This document shows, in pieces, positions 49,475 to 58,302 of a stretch of 64,000 nucleotides of DNA. A program made the position numbers and the translations under genes. Under the pieces are notes generated by a model, which had not been told where the DNA came from, did not search any database, and saw only the letters and a list, made by a program, of their open reading frames with translations. The stretch's first letter is position 1. Each line of letters opens with the position of its first letter. Source of the stretch: Phytoactinopolyspora halotolerans (lineage in GTDB: Bacteria; Actinomycetota; Actinomycetes; Jiangellales; Jiangellaceae); the NCBI RefSeq assembly GCF_010550675.1, contig NZ_JAAGOA010000001.1:1-64000 (forward strand), in the 5' to 3' direction.

Positions 49475-50334
49475 CCACCCCGAACCAGAGCCACACCCCC
49501 ACCTCGACCCCCACTCCCAGCCCCAGCTCCAGCGCCTTCGCCGCCGTCCGCGCCGCCGGCCGGCGGATCCGTGCGATGAGCCGCGCCGAAGTGCGTCTTC
49601 TGACCCGGAACACGATGGCCATGGTGACCGCGTTGGCCATGCCGGCACTCCTCGTGGTCTTCACCTACGCCACCTCCGACGACGCCGTCGGCGAACGGAT
49701 GGAACTCGGCTCGTTCATCACCGTCGCCATGACCGGCTTCGTGCTGCTGTTCGTGGTCTACTACAACCTGGTCTCGTCCTACGTCGCTCGTCGCGAGGAA
49801 CTGGTGCTGAAACGTCTGCGCACGAGCGAGGCGACGGACTTCGAGATCCTCGCCGGAACCGCGGTTCCCGCCCTGTTGATCGGCATGGTTCAGGTGATCT
49901 TGGTGGCCGTGGCGTCCGCCGCGCTGCTGGATCTGGGCGTGCCGGTCAACCCGATCCTCGTCGTGGTGGGCGTTCTCGGTGGGGCTGCCGTCTTCGTCCT
50001 GCTCGCAGCGGCCAGCACCGCATTCACCCGCACCGTCGAGTCGGCGCAGGTGAGCACGCTTCCGCTGGTTCTGGTCTCGATGGTGCTGTCCGGGATGATG
50101 GTTCCGTTGGACACCTACCCGGACATGCTGGGCGACGCCGCTCGGCTGTTGCCGCTGACGCCCGTCGTCGAGTTGATCCAGCTGGGGCTGGAGGGAACGG
50201 ACGGGACCGCTGCTGCTGCCGATTTCACCGGGACGTTCAGTGAGGCCCTGGCCCCATCGGCCGTACTGCTGGTCTGGATCTACCTCGGCGTGTACGCCGT
50301 GCGGCGCTGGTTCCGCTGGGAACCGCGAACCTGA
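49471..50334 (+). CDS. ABC-2 type transporter permease
   Basis: A 287-residue membrane protein with six predicted helices, the first beginning near residue 48 (TMAMVTALAMPALLVVFTYA), then SFITVAMTGFVLLFVVYYN. The ABC-2 motif region LPLTPVVELIQLGLEG is near the C-terminus. The N-terminal 25 residues are a Pro/Ser/Thr-rich cytoplasmic tail (HTPTSTPTPSPSSS). It is the partner of the preceding ATPase and starts inside that gene's stop (ATG 49471). Confidence 0.92.
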   Translation: MTTPNQSHTPTSTPTPSPSSSAFAAVRAAGRRIRAMSRAEVRLLTRNTMAMVTALAMPALLVVFTYATSDDAVGERMELGSFITVAMTGFVLLFVVYYNLVSSYVARREELVLKRLRTSEATDFEILAGTAVPALLIGMVQVILVAVASAALLDLGVPVNPILVVVGVLGGAAVFVLLAAASTAFTRTVESAQVSTLPLVLVSMVLSGMMVPLDTYPDMLGDAARLLPLTPVVELIQLGLEGTDGTAAAADFTGTFSEALAPSAVLLVWIYLGVYAVRRWFRWEPRT

Positions 50335-50421
50335 CCGCCCCGATGCCGGTTCCGCAGGCATCAGGACGGGGCCACAGGCATAATGTCCAGCGCAGTGCAC
50401 AACGGATCGAGGACTGACGGC

Positions 50422-51633
50422 ATGGAGTTCACGCGTAGCGGTCCACGTCGGGTCGATCTGTACAACCGGGTCAGCATGTACGGCTTGATCGTCATCGAGC
50501 CGGTCCTCGCCCTCGCACTCATCGGGCAAGTCTCCGTGGACGCCCCGTCACACGTCTTGATCTCCATGCTCGGACTGAGCGCGCTGCACGCGATCGCCTG
50601 CCTCCTGTTGCTGCGCGCGAGCATGCGGTACCGCCTCGGGGCCGCTCCCCGGCCAGACCTGCTGCGCGTCGTCGCCGGGGTGGTCACGCTCGCCGGAGTG
50701 GCGATGGTCCAGGTGTGGCGGGAGTATCTGGAGCTCTCCGACCCGGACACGCCGGATCTCGGCTATATGGCGCTCGCGGTGCTGTTGGTCTTCTACGGCG
50801 GTCCGCTCGCCGCGGGGATGCCCGCCCGCGACGGCCGGTGGCTGGCTCTCGCGGGTCTCGCCGCTCTGCTCGGCATCGGCTGGACGGGCGGGCACGTGCC
50901 GAGTGGTGGGGCCGCGCCGACCGTCGCCGTCATCTGGGCCTTCGTCGCAGCGTTCTTCGCATCGACCTTTCCGACGTTCGTGTGGATCTCCAAGGTCCTG
51001 TGGGAGCTGGATCGATCACGGGAGACGGAGGCCCGGCTCGCCGTCGCCGAGGAACGGCTGCGTTTCGCCCGGGATCTGCATGACGTGCTCGGCCGCAACC
51101 TGTCCGTGGTAGCCCTGAAGAGCCAGCTCACGGGCAAGCTGATCGAGCGCGACCCGGACGAAGCGGCGCGTCAGGCGGAGGAGGTCCGACGGCTCGCGGA
51201 GAGTTCGCTGAAGGAGGTGCGCGACGTGGTCCGCGGCTATCGCGCCACCGATCTGGACACCGAGTTGGCGGGCTCGCGCGCGGTCCTGGAGGCCGCCGGC
51301 GTGCGGTGCACCATCACGGGTGCCGCCGAGCATCTGCCGCCGGACGTGCAGTCGACGCTGGCCTGGGTGGTGCGCGAGGGCACGACGAACGTCCTCCGGC
51401 ACAGCGACGCCACGCGCTGCGTCATCACGCTCGGCCGCGACGGCGGTACCGTCATGCTCACCATGGAGAACGACCGCGTACGCGACAGCTCCGCCGGCGC
51501 GCCCGGCAACGGCCTCGTCGGCCTGCGCGAACGCGTCCAGGCCGCCGGCGGGACGCTGGGTGCCGGGACCCGGCCGGACGGTACCTACCGGCTGACCACG
51601 ACGCTCCCGGTGGATGAGCAGGAGCAGCCATGA
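50422..51633 (+). CDS. Sensor histidine kinase (HisKA_3, NarL-type)
   Basis: A 403-residue membrane kinase. Several membrane helices occupy residues 18 to about 185 (YGLIVIEPVLALALIG, MALAVLLVFYGGPLAAGMP, AVIWAFVAAFFASTFPTF). The dimerisation/phosphoacceptor helix contains the H-box RFARDLHDVLGRNLSVVAL. The HATPase domain shows STLAWVVREGTTNVLRHS (N-box) and GNGLVGLRERVQAAGGTL (G-box). I start at ATG 50422 (GAGG eight bases upstream); an in-frame ATG at 50383 is an alternative. Its stop overlaps the response-regulator gene. The pair probably controls the preceding ABC exporter, as in LiaRS/DesKR-like systems. Confidence 0.9.
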   Translation: MEFTRSGPRRVDLYNRVSMYGLIVIEPVLALALIGQVSVDAPSHVLISMLGLSALHAIACLLLLRASMRYRLGAAPRPDLLRVVAGVVTLAGVAMVQVWREYLELSDPDTPDLGYMALAVLLVFYGGPLAAGMPARDGRWLALAGLAALLGIGWTGGHVPSGGAAPTVAVIWAFVAAFFASTFPTFVWISKVLWELDRSRETEARLAVAEERLRFARDLHDVLGRNLSVVALKSQLTGKLIERDPDEAARQAEEVRRLAESSLKEVRDVVRGYRATDLDTELAGSRAVLEAAGVRCTITGAAEHLPPDVQSTLAWVVREGTTNVLRHSDATRCVITLGRDGGTVMLTMENDRVRDSSAGAPGNGLVGLRERVQAAGGTLGAGTRPDGTYRLTTTLPVDEQEQP

Positions 51634-52238
51634 CCATCCGGTTCATGCTCGCCGACGACGAGCACCTGATCCGCGGCGCGCTGGCGGCGCTGCTGGCGCT
51701 GGAAGACGACCTGGCGCTGGTCGCAGAGGCGGCATCGGGCGACGAGGCGCTGGCGATGGCACGCAAGCACCGCCCGGACGTCGCCGTTCTCGACCTGCAG
51801 ATGCCGGGGCTGGACGGGATCGCCGTCGCGGAGGCTCTGCGCACCGAGGTGCCGGAGTGCCAGGTGATCATCGTCACCGGCCACGGCCGTCCGGGCCACC
51901 TGCGTCGGGCGTTGAGCACCGGGGTGCGCGGCTTCCTGCCCAAGACGGTGCCGGCGGAGAAGATGGCGGATGTGGTGCGCACCGTACACGGCGGGGGCCG
52001 CTACATCGACCCGGACTTGGCCGCGGATGCGATCAGCGCGGGTGACAGCCCGCTCTCCGCCCGCGAGGCGGACATCCTGGAGGTGGCAGCCGACGGAACC
52101 CCAGTGGAGGAGATCGCCGCCCGGTTGGCGCTCGCTCCGGGCACCGTGCGCAACCATCTTTCCTCCGCCGGCCAGAAGCTGGGTGCAGCGAATCGGCACG
52201 AAGCGGTGCAGATCGCCCGACGCCACGGCTGGATCTAA
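51630..52238 (+). CDS. Response regulator, NarL/LuxR type
   Basis: A 202-residue regulator. The receiver domain has the acidic pair Asp9/Asp10, phosphoacceptor Asp55 (VAVLDLQMPG) and the conserved Lys in FLPKTVP. The C-terminal LuxR helix-turn-helix is LSAREADILEVAADGTPVEE, then LALAPGTVRNHLSSAGQKLG. It starts at ATG 51630 inside the kinase stop (ATGA) and ends the operon. The following 161 bases hold no gene and probably carry the jet operon promoter. Confidence 0.93.
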   Translation: MTIRFMLADDEHLIRGALAALLALEDDLALVAEAASGDEALAMARKHRPDVAVLDLQMPGLDGIAVAEALRTEVPECQVIIVTGHGRPGHLRRALSTGVRGFLPKTVPAEKMADVVRTVHGGGRYIDPDLAADAISAGDSPLSAREADILEVAADGTPVEEIAARLALAPGTVRNHLSSAGQKLGAANRHEAVQIARRHGWI

Positions 52239-52399
52239 CCGGTGTCACCTCTCGCTTCCTGAGCGTACGTGACGCTTGGAGCCCGCTGAAGCACGCCAAA
52301 CGCTACCCAGACTCAAGAAGTCGGCGTGTCCGAGGCCGGACGTCGGGGATGCGCGTTCGAATCGTGTGTGGAGCGGGTGATGGATTATCGTGTCCCAGC

Positions 52400-53974
52400 G
52401 TGAGGGGGACTGACCGGAGCGCCGAGCACCTGTGGCACGAGTTCCGCGCCAACGCCGCCGCCGACGTGACGATGTCCCTGCTGCGCTCGAACGACGCGCT
52501 CCTCCACCTGGCGCTGATGGCGGCGCACCTGGGCGACGGGCAGATCGTCGACGGGGAGACCCTGACCGGAAGGATCGAGGCAGACCTCGCCGGGCCGTTG
52601 CGCAGCTATGTACCTTCCGATGACGATCCCGTCTTCGGGCCCGCGCCGGACGCGGACGCCCTGCTCACGCGGTGGACGAAGAAGGGGTGGGTGCATCGGA
52701 GCATCGACCCGGAGACGCGGCTGGAGCGCTACCAGCTGACCTCCGGCGCCAGCCAGGCGGTCCGGCAGATGCGGAACCTGCGCCGACAGACCTCGCTGGC
52801 CACCGAGTCCGCGCTCTCGATGGTGATGGCCGAGATGCGCCAGATCGCCTCCGATGCCAATCCGGATCCACAGGCCCGCCGGCAGGCGCTGGACGAGCAG
52901 ATCGCCATGTTGGTCGCGCAGCGCGAAGCGCTGGACAGTGGCGAGGCCCCGGCCGTGGACCAGCGCGAACTGGTGGACAAGGTCACCGCCCTGACCCAGC
53001 TGACCGAGAGGATCCCGTCGGACATCGCCCGCTACGGGGAGCAGATGCAGGCCAACACCACCTCACTGATCCGGCAGAGCCTGGCCGACGACCCGGCCGC
53101 GTTCGCCGAGTCGCTGGATCGGATGTTCGAGGGCCATGACGTCATCTCGGAGTCGGCCGAGGGACAGGCGTTCCGCGCGTTCGCCACCCTGATCGCCACA
53201 CCGTCGCAGCGCGCACAGCTGGAGTCCGACATCGCGGAGGTCATCTCGCACGTCCACTCGCTGCCGCCGGACATCGCCGAGTCGCTGTCCGGGTTCATCG
53301 ACGCGATGTGGAACCGGGTGCAGGAGGTCGAGGACGCTCGCGCCGTGGCGTTCCGCCGGATGAACAACTTCGTCCGCGGCGGCGACGCATTGCACTACCG
53401 CAGCATGCGCACGCTGGTCAGCGAGGCACAGGCAGCCGCGGCCGAGGCGTTCCAGCACACGCACGGCGGCCGGGACATCGGCTTCGCCGTCCCGATGAGC
53501 GGTGCGGACACGTCGTCCGTCGGGCGGCTGCGGCTCTCCGAGGGGGCGGGTGACCCGCCCGACTCGCTCGCCGACGGCGCCGATGAGTTCACCGTCGACC
53601 CGGCCTCGCTCGTCGGGCAGGAATCCATCGACTGGGCGGCTCTGCGCTCGGCGGTGAACGCAGCGTTGGACGCGGTCGCCGACGACGCAGGGCGGGCGAC
53701 GCTGCCGCACGTGCTCGAGCGCATCGACCGGCCGCGCACCGGCGACGTGATCGGCCTGTGGTCCCTGGCCACCCGCCATGGCGACGTCGACCCCGAGGTC
53801 CGGGTGACTACGGTCGCCTACACCAGCCATGGCGCCCGGGAGATCACCCTGCCGGCCATCACGTTCGCCGAACCCGTCCCCGACTCGACGATCGCCGTCG
53901 AGCACCACCGCACCCTGAGCAAGCAGCCGCTGTTGCTCGAAGCCAGCCTCGTGGAAGACACCGTCGATGCCTGA
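52400..53974 (+). CDS. jetA: JetA / MksF-like kleisin (DUF3375)
   Basis: A 524-residue DUF3375 protein, the kleisin-like subunit of Wadjet/MksBEF SMC complexes. The N-terminal winged-helix region reads LWHEFRANAAADVTMSLLRS; a long helical middle follows (RQALDEQIAMLVAQREALDS, AFRAFATLIATPSQRAQLE), and the C-terminal half has a second winged helix (LPHVLERIDRPRTGDVIGL). GTG 52400 is the likely start. It has no ribosome site but a TATA-like GATTAT 12-17 bases upstream, so the mRNA may be leaderless; an ATG at 52349 is an alternative. It overlaps jetB by 8 bases. The complex recognises and compacts DNA, restricting plasmids when a nuclease is present. Confidence 0.85.
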   Translation: MRGTDRSAEHLWHEFRANAAADVTMSLLRSNDALLHLALMAAHLGDGQIVDGETLTGRIEADLAGPLRSYVPSDDDPVFGPAPDADALLTRWTKKGWVHRSIDPETRLERYQLTSGASQAVRQMRNLRRQTSLATESALSMVMAEMRQIASDANPDPQARRQALDEQIAMLVAQREALDSGEAPAVDQRELVDKVTALTQLTERIPSDIARYGEQMQANTTSLIRQSLADDPAAFAESLDRMFEGHDVISESAEGQAFRAFATLIATPSQRAQLESDIAEVISHVHSLPPDIAESLSGFIDAMWNRVQEVEDARAVAFRRMNNFVRGGDALHYRSMRTLVSEAQAAAAEAFQHTHGGRDIGFAVPMSGADTSSVGRLRLSEGAGDPPDSLADGADEFTVDPASLVGQESIDWAALRSAVNAALDAVADDAGRATLPHVLERIDRPRTGDVIGLWSLATRHGDVDPEVRVTTVAYTSHGAREITLPAITFAEPVPDSTIAVEHHRTLSKQPLLLEASLVEDTVDA

Positions 53975-54872
53975 GACACCAGACGCCACCGACATCATCC
54001 CCGCCGACGCCGACGGGTTGTTCTCGGAGGAGAGTGCGATCCCGGCGGCCACTCTGGACCCGACGGAGGTCTTCGACGAGAGCGCCGAAGACACCCCCGG
54101 TACGCGCGTCGGCGCCGGCGATCACGAGCCCCGGTTCGACGGCGACACCAGCGAGCTGCCACCCGAGGTGTGCTGGACGCTGCAGGAGCTGGTCGCCGCT
54201 CCGCACATCTCGGGCAGCGGCCGGCACTGGGCGGTGATGCTGCAGCACGAGAAGAAGCTACGCAGCCGTCTGTCCGAGCTGGGTCTGCTGCTCGAGATCA
54301 ACCATGAGCACCGGTACGCCTTCACCCGCCAGGCCGACGACCCGAGCCCGCACAGCCGCACGATTCTGCGCGCCAAGACGCTCAGCCTGGCAGCCAGCAC
54401 CTTGGCGCTCTATCTCTATCAGCAGTATCTGGCGTCGCCGGACAACCCGGTGGTGGAGACGGCGGACATGATCGACCACATGATGGCGTACAAGCGCGCC
54501 GATGACACGGACGAGGCGGCGTTCCAGAAGAAGGTGGTCGCCGCGATCAAATCGCTGGACGACGCCGCCATCATCAAGCCGGTCAAGGGCACCGACCGCT
54601 ACCTTGTCTACGGGGTGATCACGTCGCTGCTGACCGCGGAGCGAGTGGAAGCACTCACCCGGCGCTACCAGGCCATCGCTCGCGGTGAGGCACCGGCCGA
54701 CGACGACGCGCCGATCAGCGACGTCCCGTTCGGTGACGTTGCACCCGACGACGAGCCGGGCTCCGCGACGAACGGCGACGACGGATTCGCTGACGCCGAC
54801 GGACTCACCACCGCCGACGGATTCGCCGACGACGACGAAACCGGCGACGACGAAGGGGGCGACGGGCGATGA
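53967..54872 (+). CDS. jetB: JetB / MksE-like subunit (DUF4194)
   Basis: A 301-residue protein whose core (about 60-245) matches DUF4194, the KITE/MukE-like subunit: VCWTLQELVAAPHISGSG, MLQHEKKLRSRLSELGLLLE, LSLAASTLALYLYQQYLASP and DRYLVYGVITSLLTAERVEA. It is longer than typical family members (around 200 residues) because of an acidic N-terminal tail of about 55 residues and a C-terminal tail dominated by Asp, Gly and Ala (about 245-301). Such tails could mimic DNA or contact JetC. It overlaps its neighbours by 8 and 4 bases. Confidence 0.85.
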   Translation: MPETPDATDIIPADADGLFSEESAIPAATLDPTEVFDESAEDTPGTRVGAGDHEPRFDGDTSELPPEVCWTLQELVAAPHISGSGRHWAVMLQHEKKLRSRLSELGLLLEINHEHRYAFTRQADDPSPHSRTILRAKTLSLAASTLALYLYQQYLASPDNPVVETADMIDHMMAYKRADDTDEAAFQKKVVAAIKSLDDAAIIKPVKGTDRYLVYGVITSLLTAERVEALTRRYQAIARGEAPADDDAPISDVPFGDVAPDDEPGSATNGDDGFADADGLTTADGFADDDETGDDEGGDGR

Positions 54873-57800
54873 CCGGCACCGATGTCGGAGCCCGCACGAT
54901 CTACCTGGGCCAGTTCCGGCTGATCCGGCTGCAGGTGATCAACTGGGGCACGTTCAGCGGCTACAAGGACTTCCCCATCGACGAGCGGGGCGTCCTGTTC
55001 ACCGGGCCGTCGGGCTCGGGCAAGTCATCGCTGATGGACGCCCACTCGGCGGTGCTGCTCCCCACCCATGACCAGCGGTTCAACGCCTCGGCGGACCTGA
55101 ACGTCCGGGGCGCCAAGCAGGCCACCCGCAGCGTCGCCGACTACGTCCGCGGTGCCTGGTCGGAGACGAACGACGAGCACGCGCAGTCTCAGGTGCGTTA
55201 CCTGCGCGGCGGCAAACCCACCTGGTCGGCGATCGCCGCCACCTACGCGGACGGCGTCGACTCGATCACCACGGCCGTCGTCGTGAAGTGGTTCACCGGG
55301 GCGGAGACCGACGGGTCGTCGCTGAAGACCATGCACCAGTTGCACCACGGCCACTTCAACCTCAAACTGATGGAGGAGTGGGCGCAGCGCAACTTCGACA
55401 CCCGCTGGCTGAAGGCCACGTACCCGGCGCACTATCCGGAGAGCCAGACCGCGTACATGCGGGAACTGACCAAACGCATCGGTCTCGGCGGATCCAAGAC
55501 CGCGCTGTCCTTGCTCGGCAAGGCGAAGGCGATGAAGAACGTCGGCGACCTGAACCTGTTCATCCGCGGCAACATGCTGGACGAACCGGAGACGTTCGGC
55601 GCCGCGCAGAAGATGCTCGACGCGTTCACCCCGCTCAACGAGGCGTACGAGACGGCCCGTCGCGCCCACGCACAGGAACGCGTGCTGCGCGACCTGCCGC
55701 CGAACTGGGAGACGTACCGTGTGTCCGGCCGCACCCACAGCCTCGCCGAGACGCTGCTGGGTGAGGCGATGGAGACCTACCTGCGCGGCGCACACGTCCA
55801 TGCCTTGCAGGACGCCCTGGACGAGCTGGAGCGGGAAAAGAAGGCGCTCGACACCGACCTCGGGGAGCGCGATCGGCAGTACGAGGAGGCCAAGGCGGCC
55901 TACGTCTCGCTCGACGAGCAGCTGCGCCGCGAAGGGCAGGCCCTGGAGGACCTGAAACTGCGGCTGGAGGCCGCCAACAGCGAGGCGGCGTCGCGCGAGC
56001 GTACCTACCGCACCTACAGCGCGCTCGTGGATCGGCTCGGCGAGGCCACGCCGGCAACCGAAGAAGAGTTCGCCGCTCTGCGGGAACGGCTGCCTCAGGT
56101 GCTGGAGCAGGCCCGCGCCGACCAGCAGGAGCTGGAGCCGCAGCGGCATGCGATCTTCGCCGCGGCCGGGGACGCGCGCAAGCAGCACCAGGCCAAGGCG
56201 GCCGAGCTGACCACGCTGCGGTCCACCGAGTCGCTGATTCCGAACCATGCGGCGCGGCGGCGGGAGCTGATCGCCGACGGCGCCGGTGTTCCGGTGGCCG
56301 AATTGCCGTATGCCGCCGAGCTGATCGACATCGCCGACGGGGAGGAGCGGTGGCGCCCGGCGGCGGAGAAGGTGCTGCGCTCGTTCGGCCTGCGGCTGCT
56401 GGTGCCGAAGCGGCATCAGAAAGCCGTGCAGGCCTTCATCGACGGCAACGACATGCGCGGCGTCGTCGAGTACAGCGTGGTGACGGCCGTCTCGGGTGCG
56501 CCGGCCACGCCGGGGCGGGAGACGCTGGCCGCCAAGCTGACCGTCGACTGGGATCATCCGTGCGGTCCGTGGCTGGCCGAACAGCTGGCCGACCGGTTCG
56601 ACCACGCCTGCGTGGAGAGCGCCGAGGAGCTGGAGCAGCACCGGATGGCGGTGACCCTGCGCGGGACCGTGAAGCTGCCCGGCAGCCACTACCGCAAGGA
56701 TGACCGGTCGGAGACCGCCAACCCGGCCTCGTTCATTCTGGGCGGCAGCGTCACGGCCAAGCTGGCCGCATTGGAAAGCGAGGTCAGCGCCCTGGCCGCC
56801 GCCGAGGAGCGCACCCGCGCCGACGCGGACGACCTGGATCGCCGCCATCGCGAGCTGGAGGCGGTGGTCGACGCCGCGACACAGCTGGCGAACTACACCG
56901 GCTGGTCGCAACTCGACCATTGGACCAGCGCGGCGGCGGCCGCGTCGTACGCGGAACGTATCGAGCAGCTGAAGGCGGACAACGTCGACCTCCAGCGGAT
57001 CGAGGAAGAGCGCGCCGCGGCCGAGGAACGCTGGCAGTCCGTGTCAGACGCCTGCTCCGAACTGCGCAACAAGCTCAGTGCCAACAGCGTCCGGCAGAAC
57101 ACGCTGGTGGAGACGTACGAGCGGGAGTCCGCCAAACCGCACACGCTGGAGAACGAGGAACACCGAAGCTATCTCGACGAGGTGTTCGCCGGAGTCGAGG
57201 CCCCGGTCACCCCGGAGAACTTCACCCAGCTGCGGGTCGCGTTCCGCAAGGAGCTCGAGCGTCGCCGAGATGCCGCCGAGGCCGAGCGCCGGTACGCCCA
57301 CGCTCGGGTGAAGTCGGCCATCGACCGGTTCATCGAGGAGTGGCCCGATTCGGCGCCGGACGCCACCGGCGACGTCGACCGCTCCGGCGCCGACTTCGCA
57401 GCGCTCCACGCCGACATCGTGCGTCGGCGCCTGCCGCATGCGATGGGCCGCTTCCAGCAGATGATCAGCGAGGACATGGTCCCATCGATCAGCGTGCTGC
57501 AGCGTGCGGTGGAGAACGCGGCCGGGGAGATCGAGAACCGGATCGCCATGGTGAACACCGGGCTGTCCCGGGTCGAGTTCAACCCGGGCACGCACCTGCA
57601 GATCGCCTACAAAGCCAACCCGCCGGCCGAGGTCAAGGAGTTCCGCCGCAAGGTCGATGCGCTGCTCCGCGACGCACCGGCGGCGCGGCGCGATCCGGAG
57701 AAGCTGCTCGCTCAGTTCCGCCGGGTGCGTGAGCTGATGACCCGGTTCACCGGCGACGACGCCGAATCGCGCCGGTGGCGGACCAGCGTGCTGGACGTCC

Positions 57801-58225
57801 GCACCAGCTACTTCTTCTATGGCGTGGAGAGCGACGCGGAGGAGAACGTCGTCGCCACGTACCGGAACACGGCGTCGAATTCGGGCGGCGAGCAGGAGAA
57901 GCTGGTCGCGTTCTGCCTGGCGGCGGCGCTGAGCTATAACCTTGCCGACCCCGACTCGGATGGGCGGCCGCACTTCGCGCCGCTGATGCTCGACGAGGCG
58001 TTCAGCAAGTCCGACGAAGCGTTCAGCCAGCAGGCGCTGGCCGCGTTCGACGAGTTCGGATTCCAGCTGATCATCGCCGCGCCGATCCGCATGTCCGGCA
58101 TCCTGGAGCCGTTCATCGGGCAGGCGGTGCTGGTGGACAAGCGTGTGACGGATGATGGAGCACGCTCGAACGCGACGATGGCCACGTTCGGCGAACTCGC
58201 CGCCCGTAAGGTCACCGACGGCTGA
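54869..58225 (+). CDS. jetC: JetC / MksB-like SMC ATPase
   Basis: A 1118-residue SMC-like motor. Walker A is FTGPSGSGKSSLMDAH near residue 45, and the ABC signature SNSGGEQEKLVAFCLAAAL and Walker B LMLDEAFSKSDEAF lie near 1005-1050. Between them are two long coiled coils (about 290-420 and 640-800) around a central hinge-like section (VLRSFGLRLLVPKRHQKAV, NDMRGVVEYSVV). ATP-driven loop extrusion is the family activity. It starts in the jetB stop (ATGA). A strong hairpin follows within 17 bases of the stop, and the next gene is on the other strand, so no jetD nuclease belongs to this operon. Confidence 0.9.
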   Translation: MTGTDVGARTIYLGQFRLIRLQVINWGTFSGYKDFPIDERGVLFTGPSGSGKSSLMDAHSAVLLPTHDQRFNASADLNVRGAKQATRSVADYVRGAWSETNDEHAQSQVRYLRGGKPTWSAIAATYADGVDSITTAVVVKWFTGAETDGSSLKTMHQLHHGHFNLKLMEEWAQRNFDTRWLKATYPAHYPESQTAYMRELTKRIGLGGSKTALSLLGKAKAMKNVGDLNLFIRGNMLDEPETFGAAQKMLDAFTPLNEAYETARRAHAQERVLRDLPPNWETYRVSGRTHSLAETLLGEAMETYLRGAHVHALQDALDELEREKKALDTDLGERDRQYEEAKAAYVSLDEQLRREGQALEDLKLRLEAANSEAASRERTYRTYSALVDRLGEATPATEEEFAALRERLPQVLEQARADQQELEPQRHAIFAAAGDARKQHQAKAAELTTLRSTESLIPNHAARRRELIADGAGVPVAELPYAAELIDIADGEERWRPAAEKVLRSFGLRLLVPKRHQKAVQAFIDGNDMRGVVEYSVVTAVSGAPATPGRETLAAKLTVDWDHPCGPWLAEQLADRFDHACVESAEELEQHRMAVTLRGTVKLPGSHYRKDDRSETANPASFILGGSVTAKLAALESEVSALAAAEERTRADADDLDRRHRELEAVVDAATQLANYTGWSQLDHWTSAAAAASYAERIEQLKADNVDLQRIEEERAAAEERWQSVSDACSELRNKLSANSVRQNTLVETYERESAKPHTLENEEHRSYLDEVFAGVEAPVTPENFTQLRVAFRKELERRRDAAEAERRYAHARVKSAIDRFIEEWPDSAPDATGDVDRSGADFAALHADIVRRRLPHAMGRFQQMISEDMVPSISVLQRAVENAAGEIENRIAMVNTGLSRVEFNPGTHLQIAYKANPPAEVKEFRRKVDALLRDAPAARRDPEKLLAQFRRVRELMTRFTGDDAESRRWRTSVLDVRTSYFFYGVESDAEENVVATYRNTASNSGGEQEKLVAFCLAAALSYNLADPDSDGRPHFAPLMLDEAFSKSDEAFSQQALAAFDEFGFQLIIAAPIRMSGILEPFIGQAVLVDKRVTDDGARSNATMATFGELAARKVTDG

Positions 58226-58241
58226 TCCGTCCTACACTTTC

Positions 58242-58299
58242 CCGGGAGCGAGCATGCACTCCGGTCACTCCAGCGACCACAATGCATGCTCGTTCCTGG
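58242..58299. terminator. Bidirectional terminator after jetC
   Basis: CCGGGAGCGAGCATGCA (58242-58258) pairs with 58283-58299 through 17 positions, 15 Watson-Crick and two G-U on the forward transcript, with the inner CGAGCATGCA perfect. The loop is 24 bases. It sits between the jetC stop and the convergent hydrolase stop (58303). Confidence 0.75.
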
Positions 58300-58302
58300 T
58301 TC

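Noticed and set aside
55025-56920. A 631-codon open frame on the reverse strand inside jetC
   Set aside because: It is the codon-position mirror of a high-GC gene; it has no domain motifs, while the forward frame has all SMC motifs. The same holds for long antisense frames at 6711-8558, 48128-49648 and 49093-50529.
58226-58302. A truncated jetD gene after jetC
   Set aside because: Only 77 bases separate the convergent stops, and they are mostly the terminator hairpin; no DUF3322/DUF2220 sequence is present.
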